NCBI RefSeq assembly: GCF_031020795.1
Contig: NZ_JAVHJP010000003.1
Span: 728,873-792,872, forward strand
From: Hydrogenophaga pseudoflava
GTDB taxonomy: Bacteria > Pseudomonadota > Gammaproteobacteria > Burkholderiales > Burkholderiaceae_C
DNA: 64,000 bases
Direction: 5' to 3'
A program made the position numbers and the translations under genes. The notes beneath the pieces are model-generated. The model worked only from the letters and a program-made list of their open reading frames with translations, searched no databases and was not told the origin of the DNA. Positions 33,990-43,420 of the stretch are shown one piece after another (within the stretch, counting starts at the first letter, position 1; each line of letters begins with the position of its first letter).

Positions 33990-35417
33990 ATGAGCGTCAC
34001 CGACACCCCGCCCCGCGAGCCCGCCACCGGCTCGCTGTACGAGAGCCGCATCAAGATCTACCCGCGTTCGGTCACCGGCGTCTTCTCGCGCTGGCGCTGG
34101 GTCATGGTGTGGGTGACGCAGCTTTTCTTCTACGGCATGCCCTGGCTGCAGTGGAACGGGCGCCAGGCCCTGCTGTTCGATCTGGAGCAGCGCCGCTTCT
34201 ACGTGCTGGGCCTGGTGCTGCAGCCGCAGGACTTCATCTACCTCGCGGCGCTGCTGGTCATCTGCGCGCTGGCGCTGTTCTTCTTCACCGCCATCGCCGG
34301 GCGCCTGTGGTGCGGCTACAGCTGCCCGCAGACGGTCTATACCGAGATGTTCCTGTGGATCGAGCGCAAGACCGAGGGCGACCGTTCGGCCCGCATGCGC
34401 CTGGACGCCCAACCCTGGTCGCTGCACAAGCTCTCGCGCAAGGGCGCCAAGCAGGCCGGCTGGATCGGCCTGGCGCTGCTCACCGGTTTCACCTTCGTCG
34501 GCTTCTTCCACCCGATCCGCGAACTGGCCCCGGCGCTGCTCAATCCGGCGCAGTCGCCGTGGCTGTGGTTCTGGGTGCTGTTCTACGCCGCGGCCACCTA
34601 CGGCAACGCCGGCTACCTGCGCGAGCAGATGTGCAAGTACATGTGCCCCTACGCCCGCTTCCAGAGCGCGCTGATCGACATGGACTCGCTGGTCATCGCC
34701 TACGACGGCGCGCGCGGCGAGCGCCGCGGCCCGCGTTCGCGCAAGGCCGAGGAGCGCCCCGCCGGCCTGGGCGACTGCGTGGACTGCACGCTGTGCGTGC
34801 AGGTCTGCCCCACCGGCATCGACATCCGCAACGGCCTGCAGAACGAATGCATCGCCTGCGCGGCCTGCATCGACGTCTGCGACGACGTGATGGACAAGAT
34901 GGGCTACCCCAAGGGTCTGATCCGCTACACCACCGGCAACGCGGTGGCCCAGGGCTGGAGCGCGCGCCAGATGCTGCGCCGCGTGTGGCGCCCGCGCGTG
35001 CTGATCTACGGCACCCTGCTTGCCGGCCTCACCGGGGCCTGGCTCTGGAGCCTGGGGCACCGAAGCGACGTCGATGCCGTGCTCATCAAGGACCGCGGGG
35101 CGCTGGCACGCATGGTCGACCGCGGCGCGATCGAGAACACCTACCGCCTGCAGGTGACCAACAGCCAGGAGGTGGCGCGCCGCTTCCGGCTGGCGGTGGA
35201 GGGCGTGCCCGGCCTGCACATCGACTCGGCCACCACGGTCCCGGTGGAGGCGGCGGCCAGTGCCTCGGTGCCGCTGCGCCTGGTGCTGCCGGCCGAAGCG
35301 GCCCAGGCGCACGCCGGCCAGACCCTGCACGCCACGGTGTCGGTGATCCCCGAGGGCGCGGAGGACACGGGCGGCCGCCCGGTGCGCGTCGACGCCGTCT
35401 TCATCGTGCCGCGCTGA
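33990..35417 (+). CDS. ccoG: CcoG/FixG-type membrane ferredoxin
   Basis: A 475-residue membrane protein with an N-terminal segment, CGYSCPQTVY and CKYMCPYARFQ, five membrane helices in all, two 4Fe-4S motifs CVDCTLCVQVCP and CIACAACIDVCDD, and a C-terminal Ig-like periplasmic domain. CcoG reduces copper for insertion into cbb3 oxidase. Here no cco genes are in view; the gene lies between narXL and ytfE, so a related electron-transfer role in nitrate respiration is possible. ATG 33990 keeps the canonical SLYESRIKIYPR start block. Confidence 0.88.
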   Translation: MSVTDTPPREPATGSLYESRIKIYPRSVTGVFSRWRWVMVWVTQLFFYGMPWLQWNGRQALLFDLEQRRFYVLGLVLQPQDFIYLAALLVICALALFFFTAIAGRLWCGYSCPQTVYTEMFLWIERKTEGDRSARMRLDAQPWSLHKLSRKGAKQAGWIGLALLTGFTFVGFFHPIRELAPALLNPAQSPWLWFWVLFYAAATYGNAGYLREQMCKYMCPYARFQSALIDMDSLVIAYDGARGERRGPRSRKAEERPAGLGDCVDCTLCVQVCPTGIDIRNGLQNECIACAACIDVCDDVMDKMGYPKGLIRYTTGNAVAQGWSARQMLRRVWRPRVLIYGTLLAGLTGAWLWSLGHRSDVDAVLIKDRGALARMVDRGAIENTYRLQVTNSQEVARRFRLAVEGVPGLHIDSATTVPVEAAASASVPLRLVLPAEAAQAHAGQTLHATVSVIPEGAEDTGGRPVRVDAVFIVPR

Positions 35418-35464
35418 GGCCCCCGGCTCGTTCTTCCGGAAGCCCGGACTCGTCCGAAGGAAAT

Positions 35465-35513
35465 ATGCACCCGTGATGCGTTTTATGGCTCAATACATGC
35501 ATTGCGAATGCAT
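35465..35513. promoter_or_regulatory. Two tandem NsrR-like boxes upstream of ytfE
   Basis: The main site at 35497-35513 is ATGCAT-TGCGA-ATGCAT, matching the NsrR core (ATGCAT-N5-ATGCAT). A weaker site 32 bases upstream at 35465-35481 is ATGCAC-CCGTG-ATGCGT. The main site ends 15 bases before ATG 35529 and overlaps the likely promoter. NsrR is an NO-sensing repressor known to control ytfE/scdA, which fits the gene. The nsrR gene itself is not in the window. Confidence 0.65.
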
Positions 35514-35528
35514 ATTTAAAGGACGAGC

Positions 35529-36197
35529 ATGACCACCCTCACCACCGACCGCCCCATCGAGCAGCAGGCCATTGGCCAGATCGCCGTCGACCTGCCCGGC
35601 GCCACTGCCATCTTCCGCCGACTCAAACTGGACTTCTGCTGTGGCGGCCAGATCAGTCTGGGCGAGGCCTGCGAGCGCAAGGGCCTGGACACGGCGCGCG
35701 TGGTGGCCGAGCTGGCCGGCCTGCGCCGCGACGACACCGCGCCCGAGTCGCCGGACGCCGTGGCCCTGATCGACCACATCCTCACCCGCTACCACGCGGT
35801 GCACCGCGAACAGCTGCCCGAACTGGTGCGCATGGCGCGCCGCGTGGAGGCGGTGCACCGCGACCACCCTGACGCACCGCACGGGCTCGCCGAGCACCTG
35901 GAAATCATGGAGGTCGAGCTGCTGGAGCACATGGAGAAGGAAGAACAGGTGCTGTTCCCCGCCATCGAGGACGGCAGTGCCGGCGTGGAAGGCCCGATCA
36001 CCGTCATGCGCGAAGAACACACCGGCCATGGCGAACACCTGGAACGGCTGGCCGCGCTGACGAACGACCACACGCCACCGCAAGGCGCCTGCAACACCTG
36101 GCGCGCGCTCTACGCCGGCACGGCGCAGCTGACCAACGACCTGATCAGCCACATCCACCTGGAAAACAACGTCCTGTTCCCGCGCTTCGGCGCCTGA
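35529..36197 (+). CDS. ytfE: Iron-sulfur cluster repair di-iron protein (YtfE/ScdA/RIC)
   Basis: A 222-residue protein: the ScdA N-terminal domain with DFCCGG near residue 36, then a hemerythrin-like four-helix bundle whose His/Glu ligands lie in LIDHILTRYH, HLEIMEVELLEHMEKEE, MREEHTGHGEHLE and ISHIHLENNVLFPRF. It repairs Fe-S clusters damaged by NO or oxidants. NO forms during nitrate and nitrite respiration, so its place beside the nar genes makes sense. NsrR-like boxes lie upstream. Confidence 0.94.
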   Translation: MTTLTTDRPIEQQAIGQIAVDLPGATAIFRRLKLDFCCGGQISLGEACERKGLDTARVVAELAGLRRDDTAPESPDAVALIDHILTRYHAVHREQLPELVRMARRVEAVHRDHPDAPHGLAEHLEIMEVELLEHMEKEEQVLFPAIEDGSAGVEGPITVMREEHTGHGEHLERLAALTNDHTPPQGACNTWRALYAGTAQLTNDLISHIHLENNVLFPRFGA

Positions 36198-36232
36198 GTC
36201 CGGCGCCGCCGGACCTCGGGCTGCCATGCGCG

Positions 36233-37237
36233 TCAGAGCGCGCGTTTTTCCATGCGCCCCGAGCGCAGCGAATAGCGCGTCCGCGCATCCAGGGCCTCCA
36301 CGTCGACCTGCGCACGGCGTGCGCCGTAGACCTCGGCCTTGAGCCAGGCCAGCTCGTCGGCCAGCGCCGCGTCGCTCCCCAGGTTGCAGAACCAGACCCT
36401 GGCCTCGCCGTCCCAGCGGTAGCCGCGGGCTTTGAGCCGGTCCTTCGCCTCGAAAGGCGCGCCGGTGGCGCGAAGCCTGTAGCCCGGCTGCGCGGCCGCG
36501 GCCATCAGGCGGAACAGTCCCGTCGTGCCCCCGTCGGTCTGCGCACCGGCAAGGACCTGCAACAAGGCATGGCAGTCCACCAGCGCCCGGTGGGCGTCGT
36601 AGAACCAGCCCCGGTCCTGCGCCAGCGCACTGAGCTTGGCCGATTCGGCGCCCTGCGCCTTCCAGTCGATGTCGGCAAACGAGCAGGCCCAGGGTTTGTC
36701 GGCGAAGCCCGGGAAACGCGCCTCGACAAAGGGCCGGTCGAAACCGGCGTTGTGCGCCACCACCAGGTCGGCGCGGTCGACCAGGGCCTGCACGCGGTGT
36801 TCGTCCAGACGCTGGCCTCGAACCATCTCGTCGCTGATGCCCGTGACCTGTTTCGCCACCTCCGGGATGGGCACGCCCGGGTCTTCAAAGCCCTCGAAGG
36901 TCTCCACCGGGCCGAAGGGACGGCCGGTGGCCACGTCCACCGACACCAGCAGCAGGGCCAGCTCGATGATGCGGTCGCTGGCGTGGGAGAGCCCGGTGGT
37001 CTCGGTGTCGAGGATGAGCACGCGCGCCGCAGCAGCCTGCGGCTGCGCGTCGACATCTGCGGACGCGGGCGGTCCGTGGTCCAGCAAGGGCACCAGGCGG
37101 CGCAACACCTTGAAGTCCGGGTGCTGCTCCAGCCGCCGGGCCATGTCTTCGGGGGTGAGCGGCGTGGTGGCCGCGTCGTCGGTGCGCGCCGTGGGGCGCT
37201 CCTGCGGCGGCTCGAATTCGAAACTGAGCTGGCTCAT
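36233..37237 (-). CDS. DEDDh-family 3'-5' exonuclease
   Basis: A 334-residue protein with ExoI LILDTETTGL, ExoII VVAHNAGFDRPF and ExoIII HRALVDCHAL (His and final Asp), the DnaQ-like DEDDh set. It begins with a disordered head of about 30 residues and ends with a domain of roughly 100 residues (AKDRLKARGYRWDGEARVWF) seen in standalone exonucleases of this group. It probably trims DNA or RNA 3' ends; unlike polymerase epsilon it has no partner gene here. Convergent with ytfE. Confidence 0.88.
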   Translation of the reverse strand: MSQLSFEFEPPQERPTARTDDAATTPLTPEDMARRLEQHPDFKVLRRLVPLLDHGPPASADVDAQPQAAAARVLILDTETTGLSHASDRIIELALLLVSVDVATGRPFGPVETFEGFEDPGVPIPEVAKQVTGISDEMVRGQRLDEHRVQALVDRADLVVAHNAGFDRPFVEARFPGFADKPWACSFADIDWKAQGAESAKLSALAQDRGWFYDAHRALVDCHALLQVLAGAQTDGGTTGLFRLMAAAAQPGYRLRATGAPFEAKDRLKARGYRWDGEARVWFCNLGSDAALADELAWLKAEVYGARRAQVDVEALDARTRYSLRSGRMEKRAL

Positions 37238-37294
37238 GAGAGAAGGCCACTCATCGGGCCGCGGGTCATGGACGACCCACGCAGGTCATTGAAG

Positions 37295-37370
37295 TGGCGC
37301 GGCTGGCGGGGATCGAACCCACGACCCTTGGCTTCGGAGGCCAATACTCTATCCACTGAGCTACAGCCGC
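37295..37370 (-). tRNA. tRNA-Arg (anticodon CCG)
   Basis: On the minus strand a 76-base cloverleaf starts GCGGCTG and ends CAGCCGC, then the discriminator G and an encoded CCA. D-stem GCTC, anticodon stem TTGGC/GCCAA with loop CTCCGAA (anticodon CCG at the centre) and the T-arm with TTCGATC are all present. It reads CGG arginine codons, common in this GC-rich genome. Confidence 0.95.
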
Positions 37371-37500
37371 GCATGCTTGGAAAGCCCGCCATTGTCTCAC
37401 ATGCGCCCGGCGGCACCGTGGCGAACCGCCGTCGGCCATGCGCGGGAACAGCACCCGCCGACAAGACCCTGTTGCTAGCATTTTTTGTATCTTTATTACG

Positions 37501-37516
37501 ATGCAAACCTTTGCAC
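37501..37516. promoter_or_regulatory. LacI-type operator O1 in the porin upstream region
   Basis: ATGCAAACCTTTGCAC, palindromic at six of eight paired positions, matches the pattern ATGCAA-N4-TTGCAT seen at two further sites. It begins two bases after a candidate -10 (TATTAC 37494-37499, with TTGCTA at 37472-37477, 16 bases apart), so it would cover the start point. Confidence 0.6.
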
Positions 37517-37559
37517 CAGACGGGTTTTCCCGACCCCGTCAATCTGTTGTTTTGGCGCG

Positions 37560-37576
37560 GTTACGTAACGGTTACG
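37560..37576. repeat. Overlapping palindromes of GTTACG half-sites
   Basis: GTTACGTAAC (37560-37569) and CGTAACGGTTACG (37564-37576) overlap, giving three GTTACG/CGTAAC half-sites within 17 bases between operators O1 and O2. It may bind another regulator; no candidate protein is known. Confidence 0.4.
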
Positions 37577-37602
37577 GGGCACTTCTTCAGGGTTTTCACC
37601 AA

Positions 37603-37618
37603 ATGCAACCGTTTGCAT
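37603..37618. promoter_or_regulatory. LacI-type operator O2 in the porin upstream region
   Basis: ATGCAACCGTTTGCAT is palindromic at 14 of 16 bases. Its centre is 102 bases from the centre of O1, close to ten helical turns, so a repressor dimer pair could loop the DNA. It lies 104 bases before the porin ATG. The gap 37371-37722 otherwise holds only these sites and a GGAG ribosome site. Confidence 0.65.
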
Positions 37619-37722
37619 CAATGGTCGAATTCGGGGGCTTTCCCGACCGATGATGTGCCCCACGGCATGAAACATCGGTACAGGAGAGAGTGGTTCACAA
37701 CATTCACACTCCGGAGTACCTC

Positions 37723-38628
37723 ATGCAACACAGCTTCAAACTCGCGGCCGCTGCCGCCCTCTGCGCCACCGCCTTTGCCGCCCACGCCGACGTGGCCCTG
37801 GACGCCAACCTGGAACTGGACACCACCTACCAGAACAAGGTGGAAGGCGCCTCCAACGCCCGCGACAGCGACCTGAACATGGGCGGCCGCGTCGAATTCA
37901 ACGTCGGCGCCAAGGCCACCAACGGTGACGCCTTCGTGGCCGCCCGTGCCAGCCTGCTGCTCAAGAAGGACGGCGACACCGGCACCGACGACATGTGGGT
38001 GCAGTTCGGCAACGCCGGCATGGACGTCAAGATGGGCCGCTTCGAAGCCATGGACCTGTTCCCCCTGGGCAAGGACGTGCTGGTCGAAAACAGCGGCTAT
38101 GGCGGTTACCGCGCCAACAAGCTGCGCGGCCGCTTCGGCAAGGACTCGGTGCACATTGCCCCCGGCTTCAACGCCGGCCCGGCCCGCATCGAAGTCGGCC
38201 TGGTCTACAGCAAGGAAGCCGGTGAAGCCCGCGGCGTCCGCCCGGCTGTGAGCTTTGGTTCTGGCCCCGTCACCGTGCGCGTCGGTGTCGAGTCCGTCAA
38301 GGTGGTCGGCGGCACCGAGAGCACCAACGGTGCCGGCGTGTCCGTGGGTTACGCCCTGGGCAAGGACGCCAGCATGAACCTGAACTTCGCCAAGATGGAA
38401 GACGACAAGTCCGTCGGCCTGAACGGCACCTTCGGCCCGGCCGGTTTCGGCCTGATCCTGGACAAGGGCGCCAGCGGCGCGAAGAACAACACGTTCTACG
38501 CCGCTTACTCGCTGCCCCTGTTCGGCGTCAAGGGCGCCACCATCACGCCGGCCCTGAGCTTCGCCAAGGGCGGCTCGGGCACCAAGGGCCAGACCGCGGC
38601 CCGCGTGCGCATCAATTACGCGTTTTGA
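37723..38628 (+). CDS. Outer-membrane porin of the sugar locus
   Basis: A 301-residue beta-barrel protein with a 22-residue signal peptide ending AHA-DVALDANLELDT. Alternating polar/hydrophobic strands run through to the terminal Phe (RVRINYAF) needed for barrel insertion. It is shorter than the usual 340-370-residue general porins, and the location with the LacI regulator and ABC importer suggests it passes oligosaccharides. It has two upstream LacI operators. GGAG lies seven bases before ATG 37723. Confidence 0.88.
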   Translation: MQHSFKLAAAAALCATAFAAHADVALDANLELDTTYQNKVEGASNARDSDLNMGGRVEFNVGAKATNGDAFVAARASLLLKKDGDTGTDDMWVQFGNAGMDVKMGRFEAMDLFPLGKDVLVENSGYGGYRANKLRGRFGKDSVHIAPGFNAGPARIEVGLVYSKEAGEARGVRPAVSFGSGPVTVRVGVESVKVVGGTESTNGAGVSVGYALGKDASMNLNFAKMEDDKSVGLNGTFGPAGFGLILDKGASGAKNNTFYAAYSLPLFGVKGATITPALSFAKGGSGTKGQTAARVRINYAF

Positions 38629-38644
38629 TCGGGGGTTCCCGATC
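38627..38644 (+). terminator. Hairpin at the porin stop codon
   Basis: GATCGGG, GGTT, CCCGATC is a perfect seven-base stem overlapping the last two bases of the TGA stop, followed by only TTT. It may be a weak terminator or mRNA 3' stabiliser ahead of the stronger site at 38707. Confidence 0.4.
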
Positions 38645-38706
38645 TTTCCGGGGTGAGAGAACCTGAAAGGGTGATCGATCCCATTTCCTCTCGGCAATCA
38701 GAGTTG

Positions 38707-38739
38707 GCCCGGGTGTCGCAAGGCGCCCGGGCTTTTTTT
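38707..38739 (+). terminator. Rho-independent terminator after the porin gene
   Basis: GCCCGGG and CCCGGGC form a GC-rich stem around a short loop, followed by seven T. It separates the porin transcript from the LacI regulator gene. Confidence 0.85.
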
Positions 38740-38782
38740 CCTCTCCAAGCGCCCGATCGTTATCGGGTGAAATAATCTGTCG

Positions 38783-39850
38783 ATGCCCCGCCAGCCCGCC
38801 GCTCCCACCCCCGACGATTCCACGCCCTCCGCACAAGCACCCGCCCGGGGCCGCAAGCGCATGCAGATGGCCGACATCGCGCGGCTGGCCGGCGTGTCGG
38901 CCTCCACCGTCTCGCGCGCGCTCAGCGGCAGCCCGCTGATTCCGCAGGCCACGCGCGAGCGCATCACCGAGCTGGCCAATTCGCTGGGCTACCGCGTCAA
39001 CGTCGGTGCGGCCAACCTGCGCAAGCGTGGCGTGCAGACCATCGGCGTCGTCATCCTGGGCGACAGCATGCAGATGATCTCGGACCCGTTCCTGCTGAGC
39101 ATCCTCGGCTCGGTGGCCGACACCCTGGACGAGCGCGGCATGAGCCTGCTGCTGACGCGCCTGAAGGCCGACCGCCAGCACGTGCTTTCCGACCTCGTGG
39201 AAAGCGGCCAGGTCGGCGGTCTGATCGTCATCGGCCAGCTGACGCTGCACGACTACCTCAACGAGCTGACGCGCAACGGCTTCCCGATGGTGGTCTGGGG
39301 TGCGCCGCTGCCCGATGCCCTGTACCCCGTGGTCGGCGGCGACAACGCCATGGGCGGCTACCTGGCCACGCGCCACCTGATCGAACAGGGTTGCCGCCGC
39401 ATTGCTTTCTTCGGCGACATCACCCACCCCGAAGCCGGCCAGCGCTACCAGGGCTACACCCGCGCTCTGCAGGAAGCCGGCATCGCGATGGACCCCCGCC
39501 TGCTGCAGTCCTTCCTGTTCGGCGACTCGCGCATCCGCGAAGTGATCGACGGCTGGCTCAACCAGGCCACGCCCTTCGACGCCATCTTCGCCTCCAGCGA
39601 CGTCACCGCGATCTCGCTCATGGGCTCGCTCAACGAGCGCGGCCTCAGTGTGCCGGCCGACGTCAAGCTGGTCGGCTACGACGACATCGCACTGGCCGAG
39701 CACGTTCACCCCACCCTGACCACCATCCGCCAGCCCACCGGCGAGGCCGGGCGCGCCTTGGTGGACCTGCTGTTCGAGGCGCTCGCCGGCCAGCCGCGCC
39801 GCTCGATCGTGCTGCCCGCCGAGCTGATCCGGCGGGAAAGCAGCGCCTGA
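38783..39850 (+). CDS. LacI-family sugar-locus repressor
   Basis: A 355-residue regulator: an Ala/Pro-rich tail of 26 residues, helix-turn-helix MADIARLAGVSASTVSRALS, hinge NVGAANLRKRG, then a periplasmic-binding-like ligand domain (VGGLIVIGQLTLHDYL to ADVKLVGYDDIALAEHVHPTLTTI). It resembles AglR, which controls alpha-glucoside genes. It lies between two promoters carrying the same operator sequence, so it very likely represses both. No strong ribosome site precedes ATG 38783, and a CCCGAT-CGTT-ATCGGG palindrome lies at 38752-38767. Confidence 0.92.
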   Translation: MPRQPAAPTPDDSTPSAQAPARGRKRMQMADIARLAGVSASTVSRALSGSPLIPQATRERITELANSLGYRVNVGAANLRKRGVQTIGVVILGDSMQMISDPFLLSILGSVADTLDERGMSLLLTRLKADRQHVLSDLVESGQVGGLIVIGQLTLHDYLNELTRNGFPMVVWGAPLPDALYPVVGGDNAMGGYLATRHLIEQGCRRIAFFGDITHPEAGQRYQGYTRALQEAGIAMDPRLLQSFLFGDSRIREVIDGWLNQATPFDAIFASSDVTAISLMGSLNERGLSVPADVKLVGYDDIALAEHVHPTLTTIRQPTGEAGRALVDLLFEALAGQPRRSIVLPAELIRRESSA

Positions 39851-39914
39851 CCCCCCTCCGACCGCCCCTCGCTTCGTAACCGGTTTGTTCCGGAGACATA
39901 GGGCAAACCCCATC

Positions 39915-39942
39915 ATGCAATCGTTTGCATCGGTGCTGTAAT
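39915..39942 (+). promoter_or_regulatory. LacI-type operator O3 and extended -10 promoter of the ABC operon
   Basis: ATGCAATCGTTTGCAT (39915-39930) is palindromic at 14 of 16 bases and matches O1 and O2. Just after it, TGC-TGTAAT (39934-39942) looks like an extended -10. The operator thus covers the -35 region, so a bound repressor would block polymerase. The predicted start is near 39949, giving a 67-base leader to ATG 40016. Confidence 0.65.
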
Positions 39943-40015
39943 TTTGTGACGGCCCAGTGAGCCGGCGGGTGTTGGCCCGTCGTTTGCCGGCGGCCGACAC
40001 GAAAGGTTTCCATCC

Positions 40016-41017
<1,002 letters not shown>

Positions 41018-41079
41018 CCACCCCCTTTTCACCCCGCTTTGCGGATGGGCCGCGAAGCTTCACCCTGGAGACAAGCACG

Positions 41080-42381
41080 ATGTTCAAGACCACCACGATC
41101 GCCGGCGCCGCCGCACTGGCGCTGGGCACGCTGGGCGCCACCGCCCACGCCGCCGACTACAAGGGCCCCGACCTCAAGGGCGAGACGGTCACCGTCACCT
41201 GCCCCTGGACGGGTGCGGAAGAAGGCTTCTTCAAGAAGGTGGTCGCCAACTTCGAGAAGGCCACCGGCGCCACGGTGAAGCACTCCTGCTCGCAGAGCTC
41301 GGAGCAGCAGATCGTGATCGACATCAAGGCCGGTTCGCCGTCCAACATCTCGGTGTTCCCCCAGCCGGGTCTGGCCGCCAACATGGCCGCCATCGGCGGT
41401 CTGGTGCCGCTGGGCGACAAGGCGCGCGACTGGGTCAAGACCAACTACGCCGCGGGCAGCTCCTGGGCCGACCTGGGCACCTACAAGGGCAAGGACGGCA
41501 AGAGCAACTTCTACGGCCTGTTCTTCAACGTCAACGTCAAGAGCCTGGTCTGGTACATCCCCGAGAACTTCAAGGAGAAGGGCTACAAGGTGCCCAAGTC
41601 CATGGAAGAGCTGCAGGACCTGACCAAGAAGATCGCCGCGGACGGCGGCAAGCCCTGGTGCATCGGCCTGGGTTCGGACGCCGCCACCGGCTGGCCCGCC
41701 ACCGACTGGGTCGAGGACATGATGCTGCGCACCCAGAGCCCGCAGGTCTACGACGAGTGGACCAGCAACAAGATGAAGTTCAACGACAAGCGCGTCGTCG
41801 AAGCGATCGAGGCCTACGGCTGGTTCGCCCGCAACGACGCCTACGTGGACGGCGGCGCCAAGGCCGTGGCCACGGTGAGCTTCAAGGACAGCCCCAAGGG
41901 CCTGTTCGGCTCGCCGCCCAAGTGCTACATGCACCGCCAGGCCTCGTTCATCCCGGCCTTCTTCCCTGAGGGCAAGGCGGCCGACGCCGACTTCTTCTAC
42001 TTCCCGTCCTACGCCGGCAAGAAGCTGGGCAACCCGGTGCTCGGCGGCGGCACGATCATGACGATCACCAAGGACAGCAAGGGCGCCCGCGCCTTCATGG
42101 AGTACCTGCAGCACCCGCAGGCCCACGAGATCTGGATGGCCGAAGACGGCTTCCTGACGCCGCACAAGGGCACGGACCTGGCCAAGTACAAGACCAAGGC
42201 GCAGCGCAAGCAGGGCGAGATCCTGCTGGGCGCCACCACCTTCCGCTTCGACGGCTCCGACCTGATGCCCGGCGCCGTGGGTGCCGGCAGCTTCTGGAAA
42301 GGCATGGTCGACTACTCGGGTGGCAAGTCCGCCCAGGCCGTGGCCGACGACATCCAGAAATCCTGGGACGCGTTGAAGTAA
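41080..42381 (+). CDS. aglE: Periplasmic sugar-binding protein (alpha-glucoside type)
   Basis: A 433-residue extracellular receptor with signal peptide MFKTTTIAGAAALALGTLGA ending near AHA-ADY. It belongs to cluster B of ABC receptors; the Trp/Tyr-rich stretch FYGLFFNVNVKSLVWY and the Pro in WYIPENFKEKGYKVPK are typical of AglE. Conserved Cys residues at TCPW, HSCSQS, PWCIG and PKCYMH could form disulfides. It delivers alpha-glucosides or similar disaccharides to the permease. Confidence 0.92.
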   Translation: MFKTTTIAGAAALALGTLGATAHAADYKGPDLKGETVTVTCPWTGAEEGFFKKVVANFEKATGATVKHSCSQSSEQQIVIDIKAGSPSNISVFPQPGLAANMAAIGGLVPLGDKARDWVKTNYAAGSSWADLGTYKGKDGKSNFYGLFFNVNVKSLVWYIPENFKEKGYKVPKSMEELQDLTKKIAADGGKPWCIGLGSDAATGWPATDWVEDMMLRTQSPQVYDEWTSNKMKFNDKRVVEAIEAYGWFARNDAYVDGGAKAVATVSFKDSPKGLFGSPPKCYMHRQASFIPAFFPEGKAADADFFYFPSYAGKKLGNPVLGGGTIMTITKDSKGARAFMEYLQHPQAHEIWMAEDGFLTPHKGTDLAKYKTKAQRKQGEILLGATTFRFDGSDLMPGAVGAGSFWKGMVDYSGGKSAQAVADDIQKSWDALK

Positions 42382-42415
42382 ACCGCGCCACGCAGCAGAC
42401 ACCGGACGAACCACC

Positions 42416-43420
42416 ATGAGCGATTCAATCTTCCAGACCCTTCTGGCCGTGGTGGTCAGTGTCGGTGTCTGCCTGCTGTATTTCGCGGGCAGCAACTGGC
42501 TGCTGGACAACATCCTGGCGCGGCCGTCCATGCCGCGGCAGCGGCGCGAGCGGCTGCGCGCGGGCGTGCGGCCCTGGCTGTTCATCGCACCGGCCCTGCT
42601 GTTGCTGGGCGTGTACCTCGTCTACCCGTTTTTCGAGACCCTGCGCCTGAGCTTCATGGACGCCACGGGCGAGGGCTTTGTCGGCCTGTCCAACTACGCC
42701 TGGGTGCTCACCGACGAGAACTTCCTCATCACCATCCGCAACAACTTCCTGTGGCTGCTGGTGGTGCCGGCCGCGTCCACCGCACTCGGGCTGGTGGTGG
42801 CCGTGCTGGCCGACCGCGTCTGGTGGGGCAACGCCGCCAAGACCCTGGTGTTCATGCCGATGGCCATCAGCTTCGTCGGCGCCAGCGTGATCTGGAAATT
42901 CGTCTACGACTTCCGCGGCCCCGAGAACGAGCAGATCGGCATCCTGAACGCCATCGTGCAGGGCCTGGGCCTGGCGCCGCAGGCCTGGGTGACGGTGCCG
43001 TTCTGGAACAACTTCTTCCTCATGGCCATCCTGATCTGGATCCAGACCGGCTTCGCCATGGTCATCCTCTCGGCCGCACTGCGCGGCGTGCCCAACGACA
43101 CCATCGAGGCCGCGCGCATCGACGGTGCCACTGAACTGCAGATCTTCTTCGAGATCATGATTCCGCAGGTCATGTCCACCATCCTGGTGGTGTGGACCAC
43201 CATCACCATCACCGTGCTCAAGGTGTTCGACATCGTCATGGCCATGACCGGCGGCCAGTGGGACACCTCGGTGCTGGCCAACCTGATGTACGACTGGATG
43301 TTCCGTGGCGGCGGCGACTACGGCCGCAGCTCCACCCTGGCCATGGTGCTCATGCTCGCCGTGATCCCGGTGATGGCCTTCAACATCCGCCGCTTCCGTG
43401 CCGAGGAGGCCCAGCGATGA
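42416..43420 (+). CDS. aglF: Sugar ABC transporter permease (AglF type)
   Basis: A 334-residue MalF-class permease with an extra N-terminal membrane segment, then the six-helix core. The EAA loop [20 protein letters not shown] makes contact with the ATPase. It forms the import channel together with the next gene, whose start overlaps its stop (ATGA at 43417). Order and coupling are as in agl loci of rhizobia. Confidence 0.92.
   Translation: MSDSIFQTLLAVVVSVGVCLLYFAGSNWLLDNILARPSMPRQRRERLRAGVRPWLFIAPALLLLGVYLVYPFFETLRLSFMDATGEGFVGLSNYAWVLTDENFLITIRNNFLWLLVVPAASTALGLVVAVLADRVWWGNAAKTLVFMPMAISFVGASVIWKFVYDFRGPENEQIGILNAIVQGLGLAPQAWVTVPFWNNFFLMAILIWIQTGFAMVILSAALRGVPNDTIEAARIDGATELQIFFEIMIPQVMSTILVVWTTITITVLKVFDIVMAMTGGQWDTSVLANLMYDWMFRGGGDYGRSSTLAMVLMLAVIPVMAFNIRRFRAEEAQR

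Noticed and set aside
36198..36214. GTCCGGC-GCC-GCCGGAC hairpin between ytfE and the exonuclease gene
   Set aside because: No T-run on either side; possible 3' structure but not supported as a terminator.
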